In this document: piece by piece, positions 26,042-33,919 of the stretch
Layout of the letters: every line of letters begins with the position of its first letter
Position numbering within the stretch: position 1 is the first letter of the stretch
Origin: Paenibacillus glycinis
GTDB lineage: Bacteria > Bacillota > Bacilli > Paenibacillales > Paenibacillaceae
Assembly (NCBI RefSeq): GCF_009909185.1
Contig: NZ_JAAAMV010000011.1
Coordinates: 99,357-163,356 of the forward strand
Reading direction: 5' to 3'
DNA: 64,000 nt
Position numbers and translations under genes: made by a program
Notes under the pieces: model-generated
The model's input: the letters and a program-made list of their open reading frames with translations, nothing else
Databases searched by the model: none
Told to the model about the DNA's origin: nothing

Positions 26042-29000
26042 ATGCGGAACAAAGTTAGATTCACGGTAAGATCCAAAATCATTCTCGGATATCTCGTCGT
26101 GTTGATCAGCGTGGGGATATCGATTGCCATATTGGACGGCCGCATGAACTCGATGGACAGGGAGATCGATTTCATCAACAGCCACGACATGGCGGTGCAT
26201 GATCTGGCGAATCAGATCGACAGCCGCGTGCTGGACATGGAGACGGGGCAGCGCGGGTATGTCATCACGGGAGACGAGTCCTATCTCGATCCGTACACGA
26301 CGTCCCGCGCGGAGTGGATGGAGATTTACAGCCAGCTGTACCAGCTGGTCGCCGATAACCCGGGCCAGCAGGCGAATTTGCGGGCGATCAGGGCGAACGT
26401 GGAGAAATGGATCGAGGTCGCCGGCGACCCCGTCATCGCGGCGAAGAAGGAAGGCGACACGGCGCAGGTCGCGCAATTTTTCAAGCTGGACGAGGGCAAG
26501 AAGATCATCGATACGCTGCGCTTTCAGCTGGGCGATTTCCTGAACGTCGAGAAGGGGCTGACGCAGCAGCGGATCGACGACCTGGACGAGAAGAACCGCA
26601 GCTTCAAGATCGGCCTGTATATCGTGCTGTTCATCGTCACCGTGCTGGCAGTCGTCGTCTCCCTCGTGATATCGGGCACGATCGTGCGGAGCATCAAGCA
26701 GGTCATCAAGGCGATCAACGATATCGCGGCCTCCGACAGCAGGCAGAAGCTTAACCGGATCGAGGTCAGGACGCGCGACGAAGTACGGGATCTGTGCGAG
26801 GCGACGAACGGGCTGCTGGAGACGCAGGAGAAAGCGAACTGGCTTCAATCCGGCATCGCCGAGATTGCCGTCGCCAGCCAAGGCGCCTCGCACGTGAACG
26901 AGCTGGCGCAGGCGTTCATGGCGCGGACGGCGCTGCTGCTGGGCGCAAGCTACGGCGTCTTCTACGTTCGCGAGGGCGACAAGCTGATCCGCGGCGCCTC
27001 GTACGCCGCGGACGGCTCGCCGCTCGGCGCCGAACAATTTGCCATGGGCGAAGGCGTCGTCGGCCAAAGCGCGTTCGAGAACCGGGTGTTCCTGCTGGAC
27101 GGGTTGCCCGAACGCCATGTCCGGATTACGACGGGACTCGGCGACTCCGAGCCGGCGAGCATTCTCGTCTTTCCGATCGAATTCGACGGACGGGTCGAGG
27201 GCGTGGTGGAGCTCGCTTCGCTGCATCCGTTCTCGCCGCTGCACGTGCAGCTGATCGAACGGAGCAGGGGAAACGTCGGCACGGCGCTGAACAACGTCAA
27301 GGCGCAGATGGAAGTGGCGCGGCTGCTGCGAGAATCGCAGATGCTCACCGAGGAGCTGCAGGCGCAGACGGAAGAGCTGCAGCAGCAGTCGGAGGAGCTG
27401 CAGACGCAGTCCGAGGAAATGTTCGCGCAGCAGGAAGAGCTGCGCGCCTCGAACGACGCGCTGAAGCGCTCGGAGGAGCGGATGCAGCGCCAGCAGGAAG
27501 AGCTCGAGGAAAGCAACACGGAGCTGGCGAGGCGTTCGCGGCGCCTGGAGGCGCAGATGCGCCGTGCCGAGGCGTTCAACGTCCAGATCGAGGAGCAGAA
27601 CTCGACGTTGGCCAAGCAGGCGAACGAGCTGGCGACGGCATCCCGGTACAAATCGGAGTTCCTGGCCAACATGTCGCACGAGCTTCGGACGCCGCTCAAC
27701 AGCCTGCTCATCCTGTCCCAGATGCTGGCGGACAACAAGCCGGGCAATCTGCTGCCGAAACAGGTGGAATTCGCGCATACGATTCATTCCTCCGGCACCG
27801 ACCTGCTTCGCCTGATCGACGAGATCCTCGATCTGTCCAAGGTGGAAGCCGGACAGATGAAGATCGAGATGGAGCAGGTGTACCTGAGCGATATCCGGGA
27901 AAGCATGCGGCGCGCTTACGAGCCGCTGGCCGCCAAGAAAGGCATCGCCTTCCAAGTGGACATCCAGCGCGATTTGCCGGCGTCGGTCTTCACGGACGGA
28001 CACCGCCTGCAGCAAATTCTCAAGAACCTGCTGTCCAACGCGTTCAAATTCACGCATCGGGGCCATGTCACGCTGCGGATGCACCGGCCGCAATCGCACG
28101 GTACGCCGGCGTCTGCCGTCGGCGGCACGGAAGGCGCCTTGGGAATAGCCGGTCCGGATGCTGCGTTCCGGCCGAGCGGACCGGACGGTTCGGACGAAAC
28201 GGGCGGCGTGGTCGCCTTCTCCGTGATCGACAGCGGGATCGGCATTCCCGCCGGGAAGAAAGAAATCATCTTCGAGGCGTTCCAGCAGGCCGACGGCTCG
28301 ACGAGCCGCAAATACGGCGGGACGGGACTTGGGCTGACGATCAGCCGCGAATTGTCCGCGCTGATCGGCGGGCATATCGCGATCGAGAGCGAGGAAGGGG
28401 CGGGCAGCGCATTTACGCTGTACCTGCCCGAACGATTCGGCGAATCGGAGGTTGGCGTTCGTCCGGAGCTGGCGGAAGCCGGAGCCGCGGCCGAGACGCG
28501 AGAGGCGGCCGTCAAGCCGGAAGCCGCCAAGAAGGAAGAACTGCTCGCGCCGAGCATCGAATGGACGAGCCCCGACCTGCTGATGCCATCCTCGCTGGAA
28601 GACGACCGCGATGCCATTCAAACCGGGGACCGCGTGCTGCTGATCATCGAGGATGACGTGCGGTTCGCGAAGATCCTGCTCGAGATGGCCCGCGCGCGGC
28701 ATTTCAAGGCATTGGTCGCATTGGAAGGCGACAAGGGCCTCGCGCTCGCCAACGCGTACAAGCCGGATGCCATCCTGCTCGATATCCAAGTGCCGGTCAT
28801 CGACGGCTGGTCCATCCTGGAGCGGCTGAAGCAGCATTCCGAGCTGCGGCATATTCCGGTTCATGTCATCACCGTCGTCGACGAGCCGCAGAAGGGGCTG
28901 ACGATGGGCGCGCTGGCGTTCCTGAAGAAGCCGGTGAACAAGACGCATATCGAACAGGCGCTCTCCCGGGTGGAATCGTTCATGGACCGCGATTTGAAAC

Positions 29001-29800
29001 GGCTGCTCATCGTCGAGGACGACGACGTGCTGCGGAACAGCATGGTCGAGCTCATCGGACATGACGACGTGCTGATTACCGCCGTGGCGACCGGCGCGAA
29101 GGCGCTCGCGGAGCTGGGGCGGGAGCATTTCGACTGCATGGTGCTGGATCTGGGCTTGTCCGACATCTCGGGCTTCGAGCTGCTCGACACCATCCGCAAG
29201 TCGGAGCATCTGAAGCAGCTGCCGATCATCATCTATACCGGCAAAGAGCTGGACATGCGCGAGGAGCTGGAGCTCAAGAAGTACGCGGAGAGCATCATCA
29301 TCAAGAACGTCCGGTCGCAGGAGCGGCTCTTCGACGAGACGGCGCTGTTCCTGCACCGGGTCAAGGCGAACATGCCGGAGGACCGCCGGCAAATCCTGGA
29401 GCGGCTGTACGACAACGAGACGGCTTTCGAAGGCAAGAAGCTATTGCTGGTAGAGGACGACATCCGGAATATTTTCGCCTTGTCCAACGTCCTTGAATCG
29501 TACAACATGCGGATTTCATTCGCCGAGAGCGGCCGCGAGGCGCTCGAGCTGCTGGAGCGGGAGCCGGATTTCGATCTGATTCTGATGGATATCATGATGC
29601 CCGACATGGATGGCTACGAGGCGATGAGGGCGATTCGCGCCATGCCGCGCTTCGAGAAGCTGCCGATCATCGCGCTGACCGCGAAAGCGATGAAGGAAGA
29701 CCGCCAGCGCTGCCTGGATGCCGGCGCTTCCGATTACATCAGCAAGCCGATCGAGATCGAGAAGCTGCTTTCCCTGCTTAAGGTATGGCTGTACACGTAA
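26042..29800 (+). CDS. Hybrid sensor histidine kinase with CHASE3, HAMP, GAF and three receiver domains
   Basis: A 1252-residue protein. A membrane helix (about 13-33) precedes an extracytoplasmic CHASE3 domain ('DMETGQRGYVITGDESYLDPY'), a second helix (about 193-215), a HAMP linker and a GAF domain (about 285-430). A Glu/Gln-rich coiled coil (about 435-535) leads to the HisKA domain with 'FLANMSHELRTPLN' (phospho-His546). The HATPase_c domain has 'LLSNAFKFT', 'VIDSGIGIP' and 'GGTGLGLTISRELS'. Three receivers follow, with acceptor aspartates Asp914, Asp1036 and Asp1183; the second and third retain the conserved Lys. There is no HPt or DNA-binding output, so it must signal through an unlinked partner. 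This layout recalls stress-response kinases of Firmicutes and myxobacteria. Ligand unknown. Confidence 0.93.
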   Translation: MRNKVRFTVRSKIILGYLVVLISVGISIAILDGRMNSMDREIDFINSHDMAVHDLANQIDSRVLDMETGQRGYVITGDESYLDPYTTSRAEWMEIYSQLYQLVADNPGQQANLRAIRANVEKWIEVAGDPVIAAKKEGDTAQVAQFFKLDEGKKIIDTLRFQLGDFLNVEKGLTQQRIDDLDEKNRSFKIGLYIVLFIVTVLAVVVSLVISGTIVRSIKQVIKAINDIAASDSRQKLNRIEVRTRDEVRDLCEATNGLLETQEKANWLQSGIAEIAVASQGASHVNELAQAFMARTALLLGASYGVFYVREGDKLIRGASYAADGSPLGAEQFAMGEGVVGQSAFENRVFLLDGLPERHVRITTGLGDSEPASILVFPIEFDGRVEGVVELASLHPFSPLHVQLIERSRGNVGTALNNVKAQMEVARLLRESQMLTEELQAQTEELQQQSEELQTQSEEMFAQQEELRASNDALKRSEERMQRQQEELEESNTELARRSRRLEAQMRRAEAFNVQIEEQNSTLAKQANELATASRYKSEFLANMSHELRTPLNSLLILSQMLADNKPGNLLPKQVEFAHTIHSSGTDLLRLIDEILDLSKVEAGQMKIEMEQVYLSDIRESMRRAYEPLAAKKGIAFQVDIQRDLPASVFTDGHRLQQILKNLLSNAFKFTHRGHVTLRMHRPQSHGTPASAVGGTEGALGIAGPDAAFRPSGPDGSDETGGVVAFSVIDSGIGIPAGKKEIIFEAFQQADGSTSRKYGGTGLGLTISRELSALIGGHIAIESEEGAGSAFTLYLPERFGESEVGVRPELAEAGAAAETREAAVKPEAAKKEELLAPSIEWTSPDLLMPSSLEDDRDAIQTGDRVLLIIEDDVRFAKILLEMARARHFKALVALEGDKGLALANAYKPDAILLDIQVPVIDGWSILERLKQHSELRHIPVHVITVVDEPQKGLTMGALAFLKKPVNKTHIEQALSRVESFMDRDLKRLLIVEDDDVLRNSMVELIGHDDVLITAVATGAKALAELGREHFDCMVLDLGLSDISGFELLDTIRKSEHLKQLPIIIYTGKELDMREELELKKYAESIIIKNVRSQERLFDETALFLHRVKANMPEDRRQILERLYDNETAFEGKKLLLVEDDIRNIFALSNVLESYNMRISFAESGREALELLEREPDFDLILMDIMMPDMDGYEAMRAIRAMPRFEKLPIIALTAKAMKEDRQRCLDAGASDYISKPIEIEKLLSLLKVWLYT

Positions 29801-29861
29801 ACCGCGGCCTCCGCCGAAACGATTGCACGCCAAGCGAACTCGCGGCGGGCTACGGCGGGAC

Positions 29862-29890
29862 TTCATCCCGGACGCGATTGCTGGTACAAT
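29862..29890 (+). promoter_or_regulatory. Promoter of the nuclease-helicase gene
   Basis: TTCATC, a 17-base spacer, then TACAAT with an upstream TGG (extended -10) at 29885-29890, 38 bases before the start codon. Confidence 0.5.
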
Positions 29891-29928
29891 AGAGGAACGA
29901 ATGTTCCGGCGGGAGGTGGAGGCGCGCG

Positions 29929-32634
29929 ATGAATCCTAGAATCCAGCTCTCGGTGCGCGCGCTGGTGGAATACGCGTACCGGAGCGGCGACATCGAATCC
30001 GGCTTCCGGGCGGTCACGGCGCTGACCGAAGGCACGAAGGCGCATCAGCGCGTGCAGAAGCAGTACGGCGAGCAGGACGAGCGGGAAGTATACGTCAGCG
30101 CGGAGATCGTCATGGACGATCTCCTCTTTGTCGTGGACGGCCGCTGCGACGGGCTGCTCGCGGGCGGCGAGGAAGGCGCGGTCGTCGTCGACGAGATCAA
30201 GTCCACCTCCGGCCGGCTGCCGGACGGGATGGCGGAGACGTATCCCGTCCATTGGGCGCAGGCCAAATGTTATGCGTATATGATCGCGGCGGATCGCGGG
30301 CTGGATGCCGTCACCGTGCAGCTGACGTACGTGCAGGTGCAGAGCGAGGAAGAGCGCCGCTTCCGCCAGGATTGGACGCGGGAGGAGCTGGAGCGCTTCC
30401 TGGACGAGATGCTCCGCGCCTATTACGCCAGCGCGCTGCAGCAGGCGCGCCATGCCGAGGCGAGGGACCGCAGCATCAAGGAGCTGCCGTTTCCGTTCGA
30501 CGCGTACCGCGAGGGACAGCGCAAGCTGGCGGGCGCGGTGTACCAGAGCATCGCGGACGGGCATAAGCTGTTCGCGAAGGCGCCGACGGGCATCGGCAAG
30601 ACGATCTCGACGATCTTCCCCGCGGTCAAGGCCATCGGGGAAGGGCTGCTCCAGCGCGTCTTGTACCTTACGGCGAAGACGATCGCCCGCGCGGCGGCGG
30701 AGGACGCTTATGCGCTGCTGCAGGACAAAGGGCTGCGCCTGCAGGTCGTCACGCTGACGGCCAAGGAGAAGATCTGCTTCCGCGAGGAGGTCCGGTGCAG
30801 CAAGGAGCACTGTCCGTTCGCCGACGGGTATTACGACCGGATCAACGCGGCGCTGCTCGATTTGCGCGCCAACGAGACCTTGATCACGCGGGGCGTGATC
30901 GAGACCTATGCGCGCAAGCATCGGGTATGCCCCTTCGAATTCTCGCTGGACGCGGCTTACGGAGCGGACGCGATCATCTGCGATTACAATTACGTCTTCG
31001 ATCCGCGCGTGAATCTGAAGCGCATGTTCGACGAGCAGAAGCGGCGTACGGCGGTGCTCGTCGACGAGGCGCATAACCTGGTCGACCGGGCGAGGGACAT
31101 GTATTCCGCCGAGCTGGAGAAACGCGCATTTCTGGAGGTGCAGCGCGCGAGCAAAGGCGTGCATGCCGGCGTTCATCGTTCGGCCAAGGCCGTGAACGAT
31201 TACTTGCTCGCGCAGCGCAAGCGGATCGGCGAACCGCAGCGGGAAGCGGTCGCGGAGCAGCCGGCGGAGCTCGCGGCGCTGGTGGAGGCGTTCGTCGCCG
31301 AGGCGGAGCGCGTGCTGACGGGATCGGGAGGCGCGGGGCCGGCCGGGATCGCTTCATCCGAGCAGCGGTATCAGGGGACGATGAGTCAAGGCGATCTGCT
31401 GGAAACGGAGGAGAGCGTGAGCCTTTCGGAGGCCGGCGATGCCGCCGGTGGCGACGGGCTTGAGCGCGGCGGTCGTCGGGCAGGGGAGGCCGGTGCCCGC
31501 GGCTCGCGCTCCGAGGGCTTCCTCGTCCGCCAACCGGACGATGCAAGCCAGTTCGTCCGTGAATCGGACGATGCGAGTCATGTCCGGGCCGAAGCGGCAG
31601 GCGCCGTCGATCGCGGCGGTACCCCGGTTCGCGCAGGCGGGAGCTCCGGGGAGGCGGACGGTTCAAGCGGGGGAGAGGAAGCGGACCATGCGGAACTCGC
31701 CGTCGGCATCGGCGCAAGCCCCGTCCCGGGCGGTCCGGAGCTGCTGGAGCTGTACTTCGCCAGCCAAAATTTCGTCCGCGCGTCGAAGCTGTACGACGAG
31801 CGGTACGTGACGTATATCGAATGCGCGCGAAGCGAGGTGCGGGTCAAGCTGTTCTGCCTGGATCCGTCGCATCTGCTGCGGACGATGGGCAAAGGCTACC
31901 GCTCGACGGTGTTTTTCTCGGCGACGCTGACCCCGCTGCCCTATTACATGGACATGCTCGGAAGCGACGGCGAGGCGGATTATTCCGTCGTCATTCCGTC
32001 GCCGTTCTCGCGTGAGCAGCTGGACGTGTTCATCAGCCCGATGTCGACGCGGTACCAGGACCGGGAGCGGACGAAGGAGCCGATCGTGTCGCTGCTCGGC
32101 CGGATCACGGCGGAGCGGGCGGGCAACTATTTATTGTTTTTTCCCTCTTACGCGTACATGGAGGATGCTTACGGGCGGTTCATGGCGCTGCGGCCGGAAG
32201 CCGAGGACGGCAAAGGAACGAAGGTCATCCTTCAGGCCGCGCGCATGACGGAAGAAGAACGGGAAGGGTTTCTGGCCGCCTTCCAAAGCGGCTCCAGCCA
32301 GCGGGTGATCGGATTCGCGGTGATGGGCGGCATATTCGCCGAGGGGATCGATCTGGTCGGGGACCGGCTGACGGGCGTCGCCGTGGTCGGCGTCGGGCTG
32401 CCGCAGGTCGGGTTCGAGCGGGATATCATGAAGGCGTATTTCGACGGGACGGGGCGCAACGGCTTCGATTATGCGTTTCTGTTTCCCGGCATGAACAAGG
32501 TGCTGCAGGCGGGCGGGCGTCTCATTCGCTCGGAGCGGGACCGGGGCGTCCTGCTGCTGATCGACGACCGCTACCTGCAGACCCCGTACAAGCGGCTGCT
32601 TCCGCAGGAATGGCTGGATTACACGATCGTATAA
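29929..32634 (+). CDS. PD-(D/E)XK nuclease-XPD/DinG-like DNA helicase
   Basis: A 901-residue protein. The first 200 residues contain a RecB/Cas4-like nuclease core: Asp74 in 'VVDGRCDGLL' and Glu89-x-Lys91 in 'VVVDEIKSTSG'. The superfamily 2 helicase follows, with Walker A 'KAPTGIGKT' (residues 217-225), a four-cysteine iron-sulfur pattern at Cys283, Cys290, Cys295 and Cys334, and the DEAH box at 379-382. A segment of about 135 residues after position 465 is low in complexity (Gly, Ala, Ser, Asp) and looks like an unstructured insertion inside the helicase. The C-terminal motor domain ends with 'VLQAGGRLIRSERDRGVLLL', the XPD/DinG motif VI. It probably unwinds and trims DNA in repair. Confidence 0.9.
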   Translation: MNPRIQLSVRALVEYAYRSGDIESGFRAVTALTEGTKAHQRVQKQYGEQDEREVYVSAEIVMDDLLFVVDGRCDGLLAGGEEGAVVVDEIKSTSGRLPDGMAETYPVHWAQAKCYAYMIAADRGLDAVTVQLTYVQVQSEEERRFRQDWTREELERFLDEMLRAYYASALQQARHAEARDRSIKELPFPFDAYREGQRKLAGAVYQSIADGHKLFAKAPTGIGKTISTIFPAVKAIGEGLLQRVLYLTAKTIARAAAEDAYALLQDKGLRLQVVTLTAKEKICFREEVRCSKEHCPFADGYYDRINAALLDLRANETLITRGVIETYARKHRVCPFEFSLDAAYGADAIICDYNYVFDPRVNLKRMFDEQKRRTAVLVDEAHNLVDRARDMYSAELEKRAFLEVQRASKGVHAGVHRSAKAVNDYLLAQRKRIGEPQREAVAEQPAELAALVEAFVAEAERVLTGSGGAGPAGIASSEQRYQGTMSQGDLLETEESVSLSEAGDAAGGDGLERGGRRAGEAGARGSRSEGFLVRQPDDASQFVRESDDASHVRAEAAGAVDRGGTPVRAGGSSGEADGSSGGEEADHAELAVGIGASPVPGGPELLELYFASQNFVRASKLYDERYVTYIECARSEVRVKLFCLDPSHLLRTMGKGYRSTVFFSATLTPLPYYMDMLGSDGEADYSVVIPSPFSREQLDVFISPMSTRYQDRERTKEPIVSLLGRITAERAGNYLLFFPSYAYMEDAYGRFMALRPEAEDGKGTKVILQAARMTEEEREGFLAAFQSGSSQRVIGFAVMGGIFAEGIDLVGDRLTGVAVVGVGLPQVGFERDIMKAYFDGTGRNGFDYAFLFPGMNKVLQAGGRLIRSERDRGVLLLIDDRYLQTPYKRLLPQEWLDYTIV

Positions 32635-32657
32635 GGGCGGCGCGCAGCATGCAGCCG

Positions 32658-33128
32658 CTACTCGCTTTCGGCCAGCGACTTCTCGTAGACGTTGACCCAG
32701 AAGCCGTCGATGACGGAGGCGCCTTTGTGGGCGTAGCCGTTGTTCAGGAACAGCTTCTTGGCGCCGAGCTGGTTGGTCAGCGCATCCAGGTAAATGTGGC
32801 GGAAGCCGAGCTCGCCTGCCCGTTCCTCCAGCTTGGAGAGAAGCTGCTGGCCGTGGCCGCGCTGCTGGAAATCGGGATGAACGCGCAGCCGCTTGATCTC
32901 GGCGGTATCGAAGTCGAGCTTCTTGAGGCCGCCCATGGCGACGACCATGCCGTTCTGCGTCGTGCCGACGAGAAATTCGCCGCCGCCGGATAAATACTGC
33001 TCCTCGATATGGAAGATATCGTGGTAATGCTGATGCGTCGGCTCGACGCCCGCGGCGGCGATCACGAGCAGATGCAGTCTCCAGAGGTCGTCGTGGTCCG
33101 CGGTGGAGTAGCGGCGGATTTTCAGCAT
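32658..33128 (-). CDS. GNAT-family N-acetyltransferase
   Basis: A 156-residue acetyltransferase. The acetyl-CoA binding motif A reads 'EIKRLRVHPDFQQRGHGQQL', matching R/Q-x2-G-x-G/A. It is followed by 'LGFRHIYLDALTNQLGAKKL' and 'FLNNGYAHKG', the usual motif B region. The acceptor substrate cannot be read. The gene converges on the helicase gene with only 23 bases between the stops. The 278-base region upstream (33129-33406) is AT-rich near 33165-33200 and would hold its promoter. Confidence 0.88.
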   Translation of the reverse strand: MLKIRRYSTADHDDLWRLHLLVIAAAGVEPTHQHYHDIFHIEEQYLSGGGEFLVGTTQNGMVVAMGGLKKLDFDTAEIKRLRVHPDFQQRGHGQQLLSKLEERAGELGFRHIYLDALTNQLGAKKLFLNNGYAHKGASVIDGFWVNVYEKSLAESE

Positions 33129-33406
33129 CGCAATCTCTCCTTCACTGTGCCGGAATGGGTGAATACGATATTATGTAATATAATCTAACATATACTTCCG
33201 CGTGAGGGAATGATTTTTCCGTATGCAGGTGGTTGAAAAGCGTTCGGTTCGCTAATGATGGTAAATTCGTGTCAGGTCTTGTCCATGAGAACGGTTTCTA
33301 TTGAACCGGGGACGTTTTTGCACAATAATGAAGCTAATAAGCGCCATGGGCGCCGGTCGGATAAGGACGGCGCTTCACGGCGAAACGGCGAAGGAGTTGA
33401 GCTGCC

Positions 33407-33919
33407 ATGAAGGTTGTCGTGGTGTCCGATACGCATATGACGCGGATGGCCAAGAAGCTGCCCGATCGGCTCGTTCGGGAGCTGGCGGACGCGGATGCCA
33501 TCTTGCACGCGGGCGATTGGATGACGATGGCGGTCTGGGACATGCTCCGCGCTTACGCGGACACGGACGGCGTGACAGGCAACAACGACGGGGCGGATAT
33601 CGAGAAAAAGTTCGGCCACCGCAAGGTCGTCACGCTCGGCGGCGTGCGGATCGGCCTCGTTCACGGGCATGTCGGGACGGGAAAGCGCGAGGATACGGAG
33701 ACGAACGCGTTCAAATCGTTTCCCCGCGGGAGCGTCGACGTCATCGTCTTCGGCCATTCCCACGTGCCGGTCAAACGCGAGCGGGACGGGGTGCTGATGT
33801 TCAATCCGGGGTCGGCGGCGGACAAGCGCAGGCAGCCGAAGTATTCCTTCGGCATTTTTACGATAACGGGAGGCCGGCTGGTTCAAGCGGAACACATCTA
33901 CTATGACGATAAAAGCTGA
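33407..33919 (+). CDS. YfcE/MJ0936-type metallophosphoesterase
   Basis: A 170-residue calcineurin-like phosphoesterase. The dimetal site is complete: 'VVSDTHM' (Asp8, His10), 'ILHAGDW', 'VTGNND', 'LVHGHVG' and 'VIVFGHSHVP'. Relatives hydrolyse phosphodiesters such as 2',3'-cAMP, or bis-pNPP in vitro; the biological substrate is unclear. GAAGGAGTTGAG precedes the start. Its last 17 bases overlap the start of the TetM-like GTPase gene, which implies translational coupling. Confidence 0.9.
   Translation: MKVVVVSDTHMTRMAKKLPDRLVRELADADAILHAGDWMTMAVWDMLRAYADTDGVTGNNDGADIEKKFGHRKVVTLGGVRIGLVHGHVGTGKREDTETNAFKSFPRGSVDVIVFGHSHVPVKRERDGVLMFNPGSAADKRRQPKYSFGIFTITGGRLVQAEHIYYDDKS

Noticed and set aside
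25976..29392. Minus-strand open frame of 1138 codons opposite the hybrid kinase
   Set aside because: It is an antisense shadow of a GC-rich gene. The plus strand encodes recognisable CHASE3, HAMP, HisKA, HATPase and receiver domains in order, while the minus product has no domain and an Arg/His/Leu-rich composition.
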